From an uncultured Cedecea sp. (GTDB lineage Bacteria > Pseudomonadota > Gammaproteobacteria > Enterobacterales > Enterobacteriaceae), in NCBI RefSeq assembly GCF_947498825.1, contig NZ_CANMLV010000008.1, forward strand, positions 1-64,000: 64,000 nt of DNA. Direction: 5' to 3'. Below are positions 20,575 through 31,183 of this stretch, in pieces; within the stretch, counting starts at the first letter, position 1; each line of letters opens with the position of its first letter. The position numbers were made by a program, and so were the translations under genes. The notes under the pieces are model-generated. The model saw only the letters and a list, made by a program, of their open reading frames with translations. It was not told where the DNA came from and did no database searches.

Positions 20575-20889
20575 TACCTGTCGAAACGGCTCTGGCGTCA
20601 GTAACTTGACAGTATCAGGGATGAAATCTCCGTAGGGACACCTTTCTGGCAGGCGCTGGACACATCAGCCTGCTTTACCCCTTTATGCCGACAATTAATT
20701 CGGGTGGGTGAGGAGTCTGGCGCGCTGGATTTAATGCTGGAACGTCTGGCAGACTGGCATACTCAGCAAGCCTGTGAACGGGCGGAAAAACTTACCGCAC
20801 AGCTCGAACCGCTGATGATTGTTATTATTGGCATACTGGTGATTGCTATGTATCTGCCCATTTTTAATCTAGGTGAAACGATAGGATAA
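20575..20889 (+). pseudogene. Truncated, diverged second copy of the hofC 3' end
   Basis: The frame reads LSKRLWRQ-stop-LDSIRDEISVGTPFWQAL and onward to MYLPIFNLGETIG. It aligns with the last 105-110 residues of the intact hofC (17397-17720), with roughly four of five bases matching. An in-frame TAA at 20602-20604 and the missing first three quarters make it nonfunctional. A two-codon loss near the GVIVGVLVMAMY segment is also visible. Its divergence from the intact copy means it is not a fresh duplication. It is followed by a hairpin and guaC, in the normal order. Confidence 0.88.
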
Positions 20890-20914
20890 AATGGCGCAGC
20901 AAAACTGCGCCATT
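20890..20914. terminator. Terminator hairpin between hofC remnant and guaC
   Basis: AATGGCGCAG-caaaa-CTGCGCCATT forms a 10-bp stem eight bases after the guaC stop on the minus strand. It is the normal convergent terminator of the hofC/guaC junction and mirrors the copy at 17721-17744. Confidence 0.75.
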
Positions 20915-20922
20915 ATCGCCGA

Positions 20923-21966
20923 TTAGAGGCTGTTAAATACGCGGTTTTCTTGCTCTGCAACGCGGATAAAGGTCGTACGCTTGGTCAGCTCTTTCAGACG
21001 GGAAGCACCTACATAGGTGCAAGCTGAACGCAGGCCGCCAAGAATATCACGTGCCGTATTTTCTACCGGGCCACGTAATGGCAGCTTCACGGTTTTACCT
21101 TCAGCAGCACGATACTGGGCGACACCACCAACATGTCGGGTCATCGCTGATTCTGAACTCATACCGTAAAACAGCATGAATTTTTCACCGTTTTCTTCAA
21201 CAATCGTGCCACCACTTTCGTTGTGACCGGCCAGCATGCCGCCAAGCATGACAAAATCAGCGCCGCCGCCAAAGGCTTTTGCAACATCACCCGGTACGCT
21301 ACAACCGCCATCGCTGACGATTTGTCCGCCCAAGCCATGTGCGGCATCAGCACATTCAATCACGGCTGAAAGCTGTGGATAGCCGACTCCGGTTTTCACA
21401 CGGGTAGTACAAACTGACCCCGGACCAATACCGACTTTAACGATATCTGCACCGCACAGGATCAGTTCTTCACACATCTCACCCGTTACGACGTTTCCGG
21501 CACAAATCACTTTATCTGGCCAGGCATCACGCGCTTTAGTAACAAACTGGGCGAAGTGTTCAGAATAACCATTAGCCACATCGATACAGATAAATTTCAG
21601 CATCGGCGTCAGGGCGAGAATCTGTTTTGTTTTCGCAAAATCAGCTTCAGAAGTCCCGGTAGAAACCATAACAAACTTCAGTTGTTCTTCGGAGGATGAC
21701 TGGACAAATTTCTGCCACTGTTCAACCGTGTAGTGCTTGTGAACGGCGGTGAGGATATCGAAAGAAGCCAGAGCATGGGCCATTTCAAAGGTACCGACCG
21801 TATCCATATTTGCGGCGATAATAGGTACACCAGACCATGACGCACCTGAATGCTTGAAAGTGAATTGGCGTTCGAGTTCAACGTCAGAACGACTCTTCAG
21901 AGTAGAACGTTTCGGGCGGATAAGAACATCTTTAAAACCTAACTTCAAATCTTCTTCAATGCGCAT
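20923..21966 (-). CDS. guaC: GMP reductase
   Basis: GuaC reduces GMP to IMP with NADPH, returning guanine nucleotides to the adenine pool. The 347 residues match E. coli GuaC in length and nearly throughout. The IMPDH/GMPR barrel shows the loop [13 protein letters not shown] with the catalytic cysteine, [25 protein letters not shown], and [10 protein letters not shown]. The start at 21966 gives the standard [14 protein letters not shown]; 29 upstream residues in the open frame are not conserved. Its 3' end is the site duplicated at the left edge of the phosphonate insertion; the gene itself is intact. Confidence 0.96.
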   Translation of the reverse strand: MRIEEDLKLGFKDVLIRPKRSTLKSRSDVELERQFTFKHSGASWSGVPIIAANMDTVGTFEMAHALASFDILTAVHKHYTVEQWQKFVQSSSEEQLKFVMVSTGTSEADFAKTKQILALTPMLKFICIDVANGYSEHFAQFVTKARDAWPDKVICAGNVVTGEMCEELILCGADIVKVGIGPGSVCTTRVKTGVGYPQLSAVIECADAAHGLGGQIVSDGGCSVPGDVAKAFGGGADFVMLGGMLAGHNESGGTIVEENGEKFMLFYGMSSESAMTRHVGGVAQYRAAEGKTVKLPLRGPVENTARDILGGLRSACTYVGASRLKELTKRTTFIRVAEQENRVFNSL

Positions 21967-22239
21967 GTTGCGAATTCCTGGGTCGAATGGCTGTGAACAG
22001 TAGAATACAAAAGGCGAAACAACCGCCAACTCCAGTGACGCTATCATACGCACTAATAATGGCTGCGCAAGACTGCGAAAATACTCTTTTTTGCGTTACA
22101 ATCGTTCAAATTTACCTGAGAAACAGCCGCCAGCATTCTGCGTAAATCATCCCGCTGGTTGTTGTACGCTGCCTGTAATAATTAACATAACTAATAATTA
22201 ATATATCCAATTGAAAAGACAATATATCCGGACGGTCCA

Positions 22240-22860
22240 ATGAAATATACGGTCGCTCTTACGGGAGGAATTGGCAGTGGCAAAAGTACTGTTGCAGATG
22301 CATTTTCCCGCGTAGGTATTACCGTTGTCGATGCTGATATCATTGCACGCGAGGTTGTTGAACCCGGTCAGCCTGCTTTAGAAAGCATTTTTCAGCATTT
22401 TGGCCCTGACATTTTGTTACCAGAAGGTGGGCTTAATCGTCGCGCTTTACGTGAGAGAATCTTTACCTTTCCCGACGATAAACGCTGGATAAATGCGCTT
22501 CTTCATCCATTGATTCATCAGAGAACGCGTTATCTTATTGAGCAGGCAACATCACCTTATGTCTTGTGGGTTGTCCCTTTATTAGTAGAAAATAATCTTC
22601 AGGATAAAGCGGATCGCGTGCTGGTAGTGGATGTATCTGTCGAATGTCAGATACAACGTACAATGCAGCGGGACCATATTTCCCGCAGTCAGGCTGAACA
22701 AATTTTGACCGCTCAAGCCAGTCGTGAACAGCGTCTCGCCATTGCTGATGATGTAATTAATAATGATGGCAGCCCTGATGCAATCGAACAGTCGGTTGAT
22801 AATCTACACCGTCAGTATCTGATGCTGGCTATCAGAGCCGCACAACAGGAAATAGAATAA
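22240..22860 (+). CDS. coaE: Dephospho-CoA kinase
   Basis: CoaE phosphorylates the 3'-hydroxyl of dephospho-CoA in the last step of coenzyme A synthesis. The 206 residues have the P-loop GGIGSGKST (9-17), the [10 protein letters not shown] segment and the lid region RSQAEQIL. Its stop overlaps the zapD start (TAATG), giving the coaE-zapD-yacG operon. The 273-base space upstream holds the divergent guaC and coaE promoters; I see no further gene in it. Confidence 0.95.
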   Translation: MKYTVALTGGIGSGKSTVADAFSRVGITVVDADIIAREVVEPGQPALESIFQHFGPDILLPEGGLNRRALRERIFTFPDDKRWINALLHPLIHQRTRYLIEQATSPYVLWVVPLLVENNLQDKADRVLVVDVSVECQIQRTMQRDHISRSQAEQILTAQASREQRLAIADDVINNDGSPDAIEQSVDNLHRQYLMLAIRAAQQEIE

Positions 22861-23603
22861 TGAGTACTGAGGTTCTTTTTGAACACCCCTTGAATGAAAA
22901 GATGCGTACCTGGTTACGTATCGAGTTTCTTATACAGCAACTTAATACTGTTTTACCCGTCAATGACACAGCAAGAGCGCTCTATTTTTTTCGTAACGTC
23001 GGTGAATTACTGGATGTTTTTGAACGCGGAGAAATGCGTACCGAAATACTGAAAGAACTCAGCAGACAGCAGCGAAAATTACTGAGCTGGTCAGAAGTAC
23101 CTGGGGTTGATGAACAACGTATTGCAATATTACGTAAACAGCTGGAAAGCTGCTCGACAGCACTGATGTCAGCCCCGCGTATCGGTCAACAGTTAAGAGA
23201 AGACCGCCTGATAGCCTTGGTACGTCAGCGTCTGAGTATTCCTGGTGGTTGCTGTAGCTTTGATCTTCCTACCCTGCATCTCTGGCTGCATTTACCGCAA
23301 GAGAGTCGTGATAATCAAGTCACCCAGTGGCTTACCAGCCTCAATCCGCTCCAGCAGGCACTGGATTTAATTCTCGATATTATTCGTAATTCCGCTCCCT
23401 ACCGGAAACAAACCAGCTTAAACGGTTTCTATCAGAACAACAGTGACGAAGCGGACTTATTACGCCTGAAGCTTGATACGCGTGAACCTATTTATCCGCA
23501 AATATCAGGGCATAAAAATCGTTTTGCGATTCGTTTTATGCCGGTTGATGCTGAACATGGTATCGTCCCGGAACGCCTGGATTTTGAGCTAGCTTGCTGT
23601 TAA
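22860..23603 (+). CDS. zapD: Cell division protein ZapD
   Basis: ZapD bundles FtsZ filaments at the division site by binding the FtsZ C-terminal peptide. The 247 residues match E. coli ZapD in length and in conserved segments such as [18 protein letters not shown] at the start and FARLMP-like [10 protein letters not shown] near the end. The protein is largely alpha-helical with a beta domain and has no signal peptide. It overlaps coaE by one base and precedes yacG by nine bases. Confidence 0.94.
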   Translation: MSTEVLFEHPLNEKMRTWLRIEFLIQQLNTVLPVNDTARALYFFRNVGELLDVFERGEMRTEILKELSRQQRKLLSWSEVPGVDEQRIAILRKQLESCSTALMSAPRIGQQLREDRLIALVRQRLSIPGGCCSFDLPTLHLWLHLPQESRDNQVTQWLTSLNPLQQALDLILDIIRNSAPYRKQTSLNGFYQNNSDEADLLRLKLDTREPIYPQISGHKNRFAIRFMPVDAEHGIVPERLDFELACC

Positions 23604-23612
23604 GGAATAAAC

Positions 23613-23819
23613 ATGAGTCAAGATGAAGCCCCTGTTGTTAATTGTCCCGGCTGTGGGAAAAACGTTATCTGGAATGAAAGCAGTCCCTTTCGACCATTCT
23701 GCAGTAAGCGCTGCCAGCTGATTGATTTAGGGGAGTGGGCTGCCGAAGAGAAGCGCATTCCAGCAGACCCCGACATTTCTGATATTGATAGCTGGAGTGA
23801 AGAAATAAAAGGAGACTAG
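23613..23819 (+). CDS. yacG: DNA gyrase inhibitor YacG
   Basis: YacG is a small zinc protein that binds GyrB and blocks gyrase from binding DNA. The 68 residues contain the zinc-binding set CPGC (Cys11, Cys14) and CSKRC (Cys30, Cys34), then [15 protein letters not shown]. The acidic tail is family-typical. The gene is preceded by AAGGAATAA and its last four bases overlap the end of the convergent mutT. Confidence 0.93.
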   Translation: MSQDEAPVVNCPGCGKNVIWNESSPFRPFCSKRCQLIDLGEWAAEEKRIPADPDISDIDSWSEEIKGD

Positions 23820-24211
23820 TCGTTATTCTGGCGCAACTTCTCAATAACAGAGACATTGGCGGGTGGAAACTGCTCAGCTATCAGTTCTGACGGTTTTACC
23901 CAGCGCCCCGGCTGCCCTTCCTTTCCCCAAGGATCACCCGTCCATTCACGAACCAGAAAGAAGCTCAGAATGAGATGTCTGTCAGGTAATGAATACTCTA
24001 CCGTTTCAAAGGGTTGAAACTCGGTTGCATCAATACCAATTTCCTCCTGCAATTCACGCACCAGTGCTTGAGCTGCAGTTTCCCCTGCTTCCAGCTTTCC
24101 CCCTGGGAACTCCCACTTATCAGCCATGTGCATGTCAGCTGTGCGCTGAGTGATAAATATGTTTCCCTGCGCATTTTGGATGATACCCGCAGCTATACGT
24201 AATTTTTTCAT
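23816..24211 (-). CDS. mutT: 8-oxo-dGTP diphosphatase MutT
   Basis: MutT hydrolyses 8-oxo-dGTP so that it is not inserted opposite adenine. The 131 residues carry the Nudix box [20 protein letters not shown] followed by EIGI (GX5EX7REUXEEXGU). The start at 24211 ([13 protein letters not shown]) has TAAGGA upstream; a TTG three codons earlier is less likely. In E. coli mutT follows secA directly, whereas here about 9.8 kb of accessory DNA separates them, so mutT must have its own promoter in the A+T-rich stretch upstream or be read from elsewhere. Confidence 0.93.
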   Translation of the reverse strand: MKKLRIAAGIIQNAQGNIFITQRTADMHMADKWEFPGGKLEAGETAAQALVRELQEEIGIDATEFQPFETVEYSLPDRHLILSFFLVREWTGDPWGKEGQPGRWVKPSELIAEQFPPANVSVIEKLRQNND

Positions 24212-24619
24212 GCTTAACAATCCTTATAGATGTAACTGGTCATGCAGGGTATGGGCACTTGTTTTCAGACTACAAAATATCCGCACCATTAGCGAGCTAT
24301 CTCAACAATTCCCACAATAAAGAGCACACTGAATCATCCCATTACTACAAACATAACACCATGAATTACTAAAGTAATTTACGTAATGTTCAGTCACGAA
24401 GCGAACAATGCTGACAGGCATAGCTAAACGAATACTGAAAACATAAAATCCGAAATAACTGCTTTAGCCGTGTCAAAAAACGGATTTCATAAATAATTCC
24501 ATAATTAATTATTAATTTAAAAATAAGATCCAAGTAACATTTCTAAAAATGTAAAGTATGAAAATAAAAAAAACAAATTATATTAAATTTATGCATAGCA
24601 CATAAAAATATCGCACATT
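24212..24619. other. A+T-rich intergenic DNA upstream of mutT and the repeat array
   Basis: These 408 bases contain no convincing ORF on either strand and are much richer in A+T than the flanking core genes. They must hold the mutT promoter, now that secA is distant. I see no tRNA, integrase fragment or clear inverted repeat here. Confidence 0.5.
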
Positions 24620-24847
24620 AATAATTGGCAGTAATGTTAATAATTGGCAGCTATGCTAATAATTGGCAGCTATGCTAATAACTGGCAGTCACACTAATAA
24701 TTGGCAGCTATGCTAATAACTGGCAGTCACACTAATAATTGGCAGCTATGCTAATAACTGGCAGTAATACTAATAACTGGCAGTAATACTAATAGCTGGC
24801 AGTCACACTAATAATTGGCAGCCATGCTAATAACCACCAGTCATGTT
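24620..24847. repeat. Array of twelve 19-bp tandem direct repeats
   Basis: Twelve uninterrupted units share the consensus AATAAYTGGCAGYYAYRCT. Units 2, 3, 5 and 7 are identical (ATTGGCAGCTATGCT type) and units 4 and 6 are identical (ACTGGCAGTCACACT type), so A and B variants alternate from unit 3 to 7. Units 8 and 9 are identical to each other; unit 12 is decayed and a partial unit follows. The constant core is TGGCAG. There are no spacers, so it is not CRISPR. The period is not a multiple of three and stop codons occur throughout, so it is noncoding. It ends 48 bases before the ATG of the orphan gene, which suggests an iteron-like binding array. Confidence 0.95.
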
Positions 24848-24895
24848 AATAATTAACAATAAGAAACTTTAACTACAACACCAAGAGGATTTATC

Positions 24896-25282
24896 ATGAG
24901 TAACAATAACGAATATCAAAAAAAATCAGATGAATTATATGCAGAGATGTCAAAACAGAAAAATTCATACAGTAGCAATAACCGCAATGATTCCATGACG
25001 TTAGAGTTAGTAAAAATCAAAAACCTGGCCATATACGATTGGATAAGTATCTTCAACGTAGATGCTCGCTGTCCGGAGGGGAAAGTGTCAGAGGTCACTC
25101 TGATGTATATATTTGAGGAAGATAGTGACACTTCTTTTTCTCGTGAATCATTTATTACTATGATGAGCGCCTTCGCATTTGGTAATACTGCCGTTAATAC
25201 ATTACGGCTGGCAATTATTAAAAACCCGGTGACCAATAATCATTTAGTAAAATACGTATTTATTAGTGAGCCTAAGTTTTAG
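24896..25282 (+). CDS. Orphan protein of unknown function downstream of the 19-bp array
   Basis: The frame encodes 128 residues with no family I can name. The N-terminal third is polar and Asn/Lys/Ser-rich (low complexity, probably flexible). From about residue 35 the pattern of alternating hydrophobic residues (LVKIKNLAIYDWISIFNV, VTLMYIF) suggests a small beta-rich soluble domain. No signal peptide or membrane segment is present. The ATG is preceded by AAGAGG at a usable spacing, and a good hairpin follows the stop, so it looks like a complete single-gene unit. It is A+T-rich compared with the flanking core genes, which suggests acquisition. Confidence 0.65.
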   Translation: MSNNNEYQKKSDELYAEMSKQKNSYSSNNRNDSMTLELVKIKNLAIYDWISIFNVDARCPEGKVSEVTLMYIFEEDSDTSFSRESFITMMSAFAFGNTAVNTLRLAIIKNPVTNNHLVKYVFISEPKF

Positions 25283-25311
25283 CCATTCAATAAAAAGAGT
25301 TATTTGACTCC

Positions 25312-25337
25312 AGGGCATGCAAAAGCATGCCCTTGTT
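25312..25337 (+). terminator. Terminator after the orphan gene
   Basis: AGGGCATGC-aaaa-GCATGCCCT forms a 9-bp stem with a 4-base loop, followed by TGTT. It lies 30 bases after the stop codon at 25282. Confidence 0.75.
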
Positions 25338-25502
25338 AAGAATATTTTCAGCTGCGAATATTTCGCCCTGTTTGATTGGCGTGGAAGCATCAGTAGGTAC
25401 ATTTTACTGGTGCGCGAGTTAGAAAAACCAAGTCATAAAAATGACCGTGTTCTGACTGAAAAGAAGGTTCGAAAATACGACTTTATATAGGTACTGAACG
25501 AA
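25338..25502. other. Intergenic DNA with a possible decayed coding scrap
   Basis: A plus-strand frame through about 25342-25489 encodes a charged peptide ending VLTEKKVRKYDFI before a TAG. It has no start codon or ribosome binding site that I trust. It may be the tail of a lost gene. I see nothing else here. Confidence 0.3.
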
Positions 25503-25537
25503 GGGGGAGAGGCCTGTTTAACTATAGCCTCTCCCCC
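25503..25537 (-). terminator. Hairpin downstream of the histidine permease gene
   Basis: GGGGGAGAGGC (25503-25513) pairs perfectly with GCCTCTCCCCC (25527-25537). It lies 24 bases after the permease stop on the minus strand. The T tract is poor, but the 11-bp G+C-rich stem is a likely terminator or 3' barrier of the hut transcript. Confidence 0.65.
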
Positions 25538-25560
25538 TCCCCGAGTCTGCAAGAGGATAC

Positions 25561-26943
25561 CTACTCAGTAACGGTCTCACCGACATTTTTTTTTGCCCGG
25601 GTGAACCACACAACTATCAGTAACGCCAGCCACACCAGTCCGGCGATAAGCGCCATGCGGGTCGTTTCAAACCAACCAAGTACGGCAATCACCAGCCCCA
25701 TAAACAGTAATGTCAGGATCGGTGCCAGCGGCCAGAACGGTACCGGGAAGGCAATATTTGCCTTTTCAGCACTGCTCATACTGCGGCGCATTGCAAAGTG
25801 AGACAGCAGGATCATTATCCATACCCAGAGCGTTGCGAAAGCGGCAAGTGAGGCGATAAGTACGAAAATTCGCTCCGGTATGAGCCAGTTAAGCACAACC
25901 GCCGCCAGCAACGAGCCTCCCATGACTAACACCGTCATCCAAGGTACACCGTGACTCGAGATACGCAGACAACTTTTTGGTGCCATTCCCTCTTTCGCCA
26001 TGCCATACATCATGCGCCCTGCACCAAAAATATCACTGTTAATGGCTGAAATGGTGGCACTGATAACGATGATGTTGAGAATGTTCGCTGCTGCCGGAAT
26101 GCCCAAGCCACTAAAAATCAGGACAAACGGACTGCCTCCCTGACCAATACTGTTCCACGGAAAAATAGCCATAAGTACCGCCAGCGTACAGACATAAAAC
26201 AGCACGATGCGTAGTGGGATAGTGTTGATGGCCTGAGGGATGACTTTCTTCGGATCCTGAGCTTCTGCTGCAGTGATACCAATAATTTCGATACCACCAA
26301 AGGCGAACATCACGATCCCAAGCGAGGCTATTATCCCTTCCCAGCCGTTAGGCGCAAATCCCCCGTTCTCCCACAGATTCGAAACTCCGGTAGCCGGGAA
26401 ATTTTGACCGAAACCGAAAAAGATGATCCCGGCCCCGGCGGCGATCATGGCAATAATCGCCGCCACTTTTAACAGCGACAGCCAGAACTCCATTTCGCCG
26501 AAGACACGTACGTGACACAGGTTCATCGCGCCGATAAAGAAGATAATGCTCAGTACCCAGACCCAGCGTGGAACGTCGGGATACCAGAGCCCCATATAAA
26601 TACCAAAGGCAGTAACATCCGCGAGACAGACGATGATCATCTCAAAGATGTAGGTCCAGCCGGTAATAAATCCAGCAAGCGGTCCAAGGTAGTGACGGGC
26701 ATAGCTGCCAAATGAGCCGGGAATCGCGTTGCGTACCGCCATCTCACCCAGCGCGCGCATAACGATAAAGACTGCCGCACCACCAAGGAGATACGCCAGC
26801 AGTACGGCAGGCCCGGCGGTCTGGATAGCGGCAGCAGAACCATAGAACAGCCCGGTGCCGATGGCAGAACCAAGCGCGATAAAACGAATATGACGGGCGT
26901 TAAGCCCGCGCAGCAAACGGGGCTGATTGTTGTGTTGTTGCAT
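25561..26943 (-). CDS. hutT: APC-family amino acid permease, probable histidine permease HutT
   Basis: The 460 residues form a 12-segment amino acid permease with the signature [17 protein letters not shown] and [17 protein letters not shown]. It resembles E. coli ProY more than AroP. Position directly downstream of hutUH on the same strand, with a 106-base gap, makes histidine (or urocanate) the likely substrate, brought in for catabolism. Substrate specificity cannot be read from the sequence; a ProY-type role is the alternative. Confidence 0.8.
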   Translation of the reverse strand: MQQHNNQPRLLRGLNARHIRFIALGSAIGTGLFYGSAAAIQTAGPAVLLAYLLGGAAVFIVMRALGEMAVRNAIPGSFGSYARHYLGPLAGFITGWTYIFEMIIVCLADVTAFGIYMGLWYPDVPRWVWVLSIIFFIGAMNLCHVRVFGEMEFWLSLLKVAAIIAMIAAGAGIIFFGFGQNFPATGVSNLWENGGFAPNGWEGIIASLGIVMFAFGGIEIIGITAAEAQDPKKVIPQAINTIPLRIVLFYVCTLAVLMAIFPWNSIGQGGSPFVLIFSGLGIPAAANILNIIVISATISAINSDIFGAGRMMYGMAKEGMAPKSCLRISSHGVPWMTVLVMGGSLLAAVVLNWLIPERIFVLIASLAAFATLWVWIMILLSHFAMRRSMSSAEKANIAFPVPFWPLAPILTLLFMGLVIAVLGWFETTRMALIAGLVWLALLIVVWFTRAKKNVGETVTE

Positions 26944-27049
26944 TTCTGAGTGTCCTGATAATTGTTTTATGACGACATCAATGCGTGTAGAGCAGCTCTG
27001 GGGTGGAACTACCCCAGGCTACAGGTACGGTACAGAAAGTGAATTTTGG

Positions 27050-28573
27050 CTAGGAAATGCTATGAGGCAACAGCTTCGTCAGATGACGTTGTGCCAAAAG
27101 CGCAATGGCAACTTCAATATCGGGAGCGAAATAACGGTCTTTGTCATAGTGGGGAACCTGTTCCCGCAACAACTGACGCGCCTGCTCTAATAGCGGGCTA
27201 GTCTTCAGACCTTCACGCATATCCAGCCCCTGGCAGGCGGACAGCCATTCCACCGCTATCACACCACGGGTGTTAGCAGCCATTTCCCACAGCCGACGCC
27301 CGGCAGCAGGTGCCATCGATACATGGTCTTCTTGGTTTGCCGAGGTCGGCAAGCTGTCGACACTGTGCGGGTGAGACAGAGCTTTGTTCTCACTCGCCAG
27401 CGCAGCAGCAGTAACCTGAGCGATCATAAAGCCGGAGTTCACGCCACCGTTTTTCACGAGGAACGGCGGCAGCTGGGACATATGACTATCCATCAGCAGG
27501 GCAATACGGCGTTCCGACAGAGAACCTATTTCGGCAATCGCCAGTGCGAGGTTATCTGCCGCCATGGCAACCGGCTCCGCGTGGAAGTTACCGCCTGAGA
27601 TAACCTCATTCTCGGCAGCAAATACCAGCGGGTTGTCAGAGACCGCGTTAGATTCCGTCAGCAGGACTTCTGCGGCATAGCGCAGCTGGGTCAGACAGGC
27701 CCCCATCACCTGCGGCTGGCAGCGCAAAGAGTAGGGATCTTGCACTTTGCTACAGTTGTGATGCGACTGCGAAACGGCGCTGTCATCGGTGAGTACGTGA
27801 CGATACAGTGCTGCGGCATCAATCTGCCCACGCTGGCCACGGACTTCATGGATACGGGCGTCAAACGGACGACGTGAGCCCAGTGCCGCTTCAGTCGTCA
27901 AGGCTCCGCAAATCACCGCTGAGGCAAAGAGATCTTCCGCTTCAAACAAGCCTCGCAGCGCAAAGGCGGTGGAGGTTTGTGTGCCATTAAGCAACGCCAG
28001 GCCCTCTTTTGCCGCCAGTGTCAGTGGCTGCAACCCGGCCTTTTTCAGCGCCTCGCGGGAAGGAAGCCACTCGCCCTGCCAGCGGGCCTTGCCTTCTCCC
28101 AGCAAGGTCAGCGACATATGCGCCAGCGGGGCCAGATCGCCGGAAGCACCAACGGAGCCCTTTGCCGGGATCCACGGATAAACCCCAGCGTTAACCATGT
28201 CTACCAGCATCTGGATAACTTGCAAACGAATGCCGGAAAAACCACGTGCCAGGCTGTTAATTTTCAGCACCATAATAAGGCGCACCATCGCATCATCCAA
28301 CGGTTCACCGACGCCCGCAGCATGAGACAGCACCAACGAGCGCTGCAAATTTTCTAAATCATCATTGTCGATACGGGCCGAGGCCAATAGACCAAATCCG
28401 GTATTGATCCCATAAGCGGCGCGCCCTGAAGCAATAATGGCGTTGACGCAGGCCACGCTTTCATTGATAGCAGCAAAAGCACTCTCGTCGAGCGCCAGGT
28501 GCAGTGGCTGAAGGTATACATTACGCAGCTGCGCCAAAGTCAGTTTGCCGGGGGTAAGTGTTAAGGTTTTCAT
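27050..28573 (-). CDS. hutH: Histidine ammonia-lyase
   Basis: HutH removes ammonia from L-histidine to give urocanate, the first step of histidine degradation. The 507 residues are of standard length. The MIO cofactor triad Ala143-Ser144-Gly145 lies in [14 protein letters not shown], and the early catalytic tyrosine in [11 protein letters not shown] is present, as are SNPLVF-like SDNPLVF and the NQEDHVSM segment. Its ATG overlaps the hutU stop by four bases, so hutUH is a coupled operon as in Klebsiella. Confidence 0.96.
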   Translation of the reverse strand: MKTLTLTPGKLTLAQLRNVYLQPLHLALDESAFAAINESVACVNAIIASGRAAYGINTGFGLLASARIDNDDLENLQRSLVLSHAAGVGEPLDDAMVRLIMVLKINSLARGFSGIRLQVIQMLVDMVNAGVYPWIPAKGSVGASGDLAPLAHMSLTLLGEGKARWQGEWLPSREALKKAGLQPLTLAAKEGLALLNGTQTSTAFALRGLFEAEDLFASAVICGALTTEAALGSRRPFDARIHEVRGQRGQIDAAALYRHVLTDDSAVSQSHHNCSKVQDPYSLRCQPQVMGACLTQLRYAAEVLLTESNAVSDNPLVFAAENEVISGGNFHAEPVAMAADNLALAIAEIGSLSERRIALLMDSHMSQLPPFLVKNGGVNSGFMIAQVTAAALASENKALSHPHSVDSLPTSANQEDHVSMAPAAGRRLWEMAANTRGVIAVEWLSACQGLDMREGLKTSPLLEQARQLLREQVPHYDKDRYFAPDIEVAIALLAQRHLTKLLPHSIS

Positions 28574-30261
28574 GAGGAATGATGTCCTTGTGTTGCGGCA
28601 ACCATAGGAAGATTGAGCCCCTGTTCGGCAGCACAGTCGATAGCAATCTCGTACCCGGCATCGGCGTGACGCATCACCCCGGTCGCCGGATCGTTGTGTA
28701 GTACACGGGCGATACGTGCTGCCGCTTCGTCAGTACCGTCACAGACAATAACCATGCCAGAGTGCTGGGAAAAGCCCATACCTACGCCACCACCGTGGTG
28801 CAGGGATACCCAAGTCGCACCGCTTGCGGTATTCAGCAGTGCATTCAGCAGTGGCCAATCAGAAACCGCGTCGGAACCATCGCGCATGGCTTCAGTTTCA
28901 CGGTTGGGACTGGCAACTGAACCAGAATCCAAGTGGTCACGACCGATAACAATCGGCGCAGAAACTTCACCTCTGCGGACCATTTCGTTAAACGCCAGGC
29001 CAAGCTTCTGACGCCACTCCAGACCCACCCAGCAGATACGTGCCGGCAGTCCCTGAAAACTAATGCGTTCGCGCGCCATATCCAGCCAGTGGTGCAGATG
29101 CTTATCGTCTTTGATAATTTCTTTCACTTTGGCGTCTGTTTTATAGATATCCTGCGGGTCGCCTGACAATGCCACCCAGCGGAACGGCCCAATACCCCGG
29201 CAGAACAGCGGGCGAATATAAGCGGGTACAAACCCTGGGAAATCAAACGCATTGCTGACGCCCATCTCTTTGGCCATCTGGCGAATATTGTTACCGTAGT
29301 CAAACGTCGGGATCCCCTGCTTACTGAAGGCCAGCATCGCATTGACGTGCTCTGCCATCGAACGTTTTGCCGCTTCAACCGTCCCTTGCGGATCGGATCC
29401 CGCTTTGCGCTGATACTCTTCCCACGTCCAGCCCTGTGGCAGGTAGCCGTGCAGCGGATCGTGCGCACTGGTCTGGTCGGTCACCATATCCGGGCGCACA
29501 CCACGTTTTACCAGCTCTGGCAGAATATCTGCCGCGTTACCACATAAGGCGACAGACACGGCTTTGCCTTCTGAGGTGTACTTTTTGATACGTGCCAATG
29601 CATCACTGAGTGAGGTCGCCTGTTCATCCACATAGCGGGTACGCAGACGGAAATCGATACGACTCTGCTGGCATTCAATATTCAACGAGCAGGCACCCGC
29701 GAGAGTAGCCGCCAGAGGTTGTGCCCCACCCATCCCTCCCAGACCTGCAGTTAATACCCAGCGCCCCTGCAAGCTACCGTTGTAGTGCTGACGGCCAGCT
29801 TCAACGAAGGTTTCATAAGTTCCCTGAACAATGCCCTGACTACCAATGTAGATCCAGCTACCTGCGGTCATCTGGCCGTACATTGCCAGGCCTTTAGCAT
29901 CAAGCTCGTTAAAATGTTCCCAAGTCGCCCAGTGTGGAACAAGGTTGGAGTTAGCAATCAGCACACGCGGTGCGTTGCTGTGTGTTTTAAATACCCCCAC
30001 CGGCTTACCGGACTGCACCAGCAGCGTTTCATCATCTTCAAGCTGAGTCAGCGCCTTGACGATAGCGTCATAACATTCCCAGTTACGTGCTGCACGGCCG
30101 ATACCACCGTAAACCACCAGCTCATGCGGGTTTTCCGCTACGTCCGGATCCAGATTATTCATCAGCATGCGCAATGGCGCTTCGGTTAGCCAGCTTTTGG
30201 CCGTGAGTTCAGTACCACGCGGGGCGCGTATCTCCTGCTGGCGGAATTTGGTTAGCGACAT
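28570..30261 (-). CDS. hutU: Urocanate hydratase
   Basis: HutU converts urocanate to imidazolonepropionate using tightly bound NAD+ as an electrophile. The 563 residues contain the conserved blocks [32 protein letters not shown], the catalytic cysteine in [12 protein letters not shown] and the C-terminal [17 protein letters not shown] start at 30261 ([16 protein letters not shown]), which follows GGAG; the open frame upstream adds 14 unconserved residues. A HutC-type operator lies 45 bases upstream of this start. Confidence 0.96.
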   Translation of the reverse strand: MSLTKFRQQEIRAPRGTELTAKSWLTEAPLRMLMNNLDPDVAENPHELVVYGGIGRAARNWECYDAIVKALTQLEDDETLLVQSGKPVGVFKTHSNAPRVLIANSNLVPHWATWEHFNELDAKGLAMYGQMTAGSWIYIGSQGIVQGTYETFVEAGRQHYNGSLQGRWVLTAGLGGMGGAQPLAATLAGACSLNIECQQSRIDFRLRTRYVDEQATSLSDALARIKKYTSEGKAVSVALCGNAADILPELVKRGVRPDMVTDQTSAHDPLHGYLPQGWTWEEYQRKAGSDPQGTVEAAKRSMAEHVNAMLAFSKQGIPTFDYGNNIRQMAKEMGVSNAFDFPGFVPAYIRPLFCRGIGPFRWVALSGDPQDIYKTDAKVKEIIKDDKHLHHWLDMARERISFQGLPARICWVGLEWRQKLGLAFNEMVRRGEVSAPIVIGRDHLDSGSVASPNRETEAMRDGSDAVSDWPLLNALLNTASGATWVSLHHGGGVGMGFSQHSGMVIVCDGTDEAAARIARVLHNDPATGVMRHADAGYEIAIDCAAEQGLNLPMVAATQGHHSS

Positions 30262-30305
30262 CGTTATTTTCTCCGAGGGGAAACGGTTAATATACGAACA
30301 CATAT

Positions 30306-30322
30306 ACTTGTCTATACAACCA
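30306..30322. promoter_or_regulatory. HutC operator upstream of hutUH
   Basis: ACTTGTCTATACAACCA reads on the minus strand as GGTTGTATAGACAAG. This is the partial dyad used by the Klebsiella and Pseudomonas HutC repressors. The same core occurs in front of hutI. Confidence 0.8.
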
Positions 30323-30402
30323 TATTCAAGCGCGTCATTAACAAATTGGATACATTTTTATTATATTGCGTCAGCAATCACGTTTTTGCTGACGCAGAGA
30401 TA

Positions 30403-31134
30403 TCAGGAGCTGAAGTGGCCTTGCAGGCGGTAGCGGCTACCGGGGAAAAGTAGATTAGCAAGAGAGACAATATGCGAGGTAGACCAGGTCCGGCGGCGAA
30501 TCAGCAGGCAGGGACCATGCTCTTTGATATGCAACAAACGGCAATCGTCCGCTGTGGCGGCAACGGCTTCTACGATGTGCTCCCCTTCCGTCAGCGGCGC
30601 AATTAGCGACAAATAAGCGTGGGGCGTGGTGGTAGTGTAATCCTGTTGCAGATAATCAGGCACAATAGCGGCATTGACGATACGATCTTCAATCTGCACC
30701 GGAGTGTCATTTTCAAAATGCACCATTCTTGAATGGAAAATGCGTGTCCCTTCCATTACTTCCAGAGCCGTAGCCTGGATAAAGTCGGCGCGGGTTTCTT
30801 CGAGCAGCAGTACTTCACAGCGGTGCTGATGGTTGCGGGCGGTTATCTCATCGGCAATGCTGCGAATTTCAAATAGCGCCGATTTTCCCTTTGCCTCAGC
30901 CACGAAAGTGCCAACACCCTGTAGCCGTACCAGTAAGCCTGCATCCGTCATTTCACGCACTGCGCGATTGATCGTTCCCCGGCTGAAACCAAACTGCACG
31001 ACCAGTTCTGCTTCCGACGGTATGCGATCGTGCGGTTGCCAGGCTCCTGTATAAATTTTCTCGCTGATAGCCTGTTTTACTTTCTCATAAAATGGCACCG
31101 GCGCGCTAGCGGGTGCAAGTCTGGGGGAATACAT
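30403..31134 (-). CDS. hutC: Histidine utilisation repressor HutC (GntR/HutC family)
   Basis: HutC represses the hut operons, and urocanate releases it. The 243 residues have a GntR winged helix (about 13-80, with RIPSEAELVVQFGFSRGTIN and RLQGVGTF) and a UTRA ligand domain (about 95-235, ending in FPGSRYRLQG). It sits between hutG and hutU in the Klebsiella order hutI-G-C-U-H, but here a 297-base space with ERIC-like DNA separates it from hutG. It may therefore rely on a separate promoter. Confidence 0.94.
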   Translation of the reverse strand: MYSPRLAPASAPVPFYEKVKQAISEKIYTGAWQPHDRIPSEAELVVQFGFSRGTINRAVREMTDAGLLVRLQGVGTFVAEAKGKSALFEIRSIADEITARNHQHRCEVLLLEETRADFIQATALEVMEGTRIFHSRMVHFENDTPVQIEDRIVNAAIVPDYLQQDYTTTTPHAYLSLIAPLTEGEHIVEAVAATADDCRLLHIKEHGPCLLIRRRTWSTSHIVSLANLLFPGSRYRLQGHFSS

Positions 31135-31183
31135 AGCGCTGGCGTTCCTTTTGTCTGACGTCGTCGACTAATTCAGCGGAGTA

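Noticed and set aside
24620-24847. CRISPR array
   Set aside because: The repeats are contiguous, with no unique spacers and no cas genes nearby.
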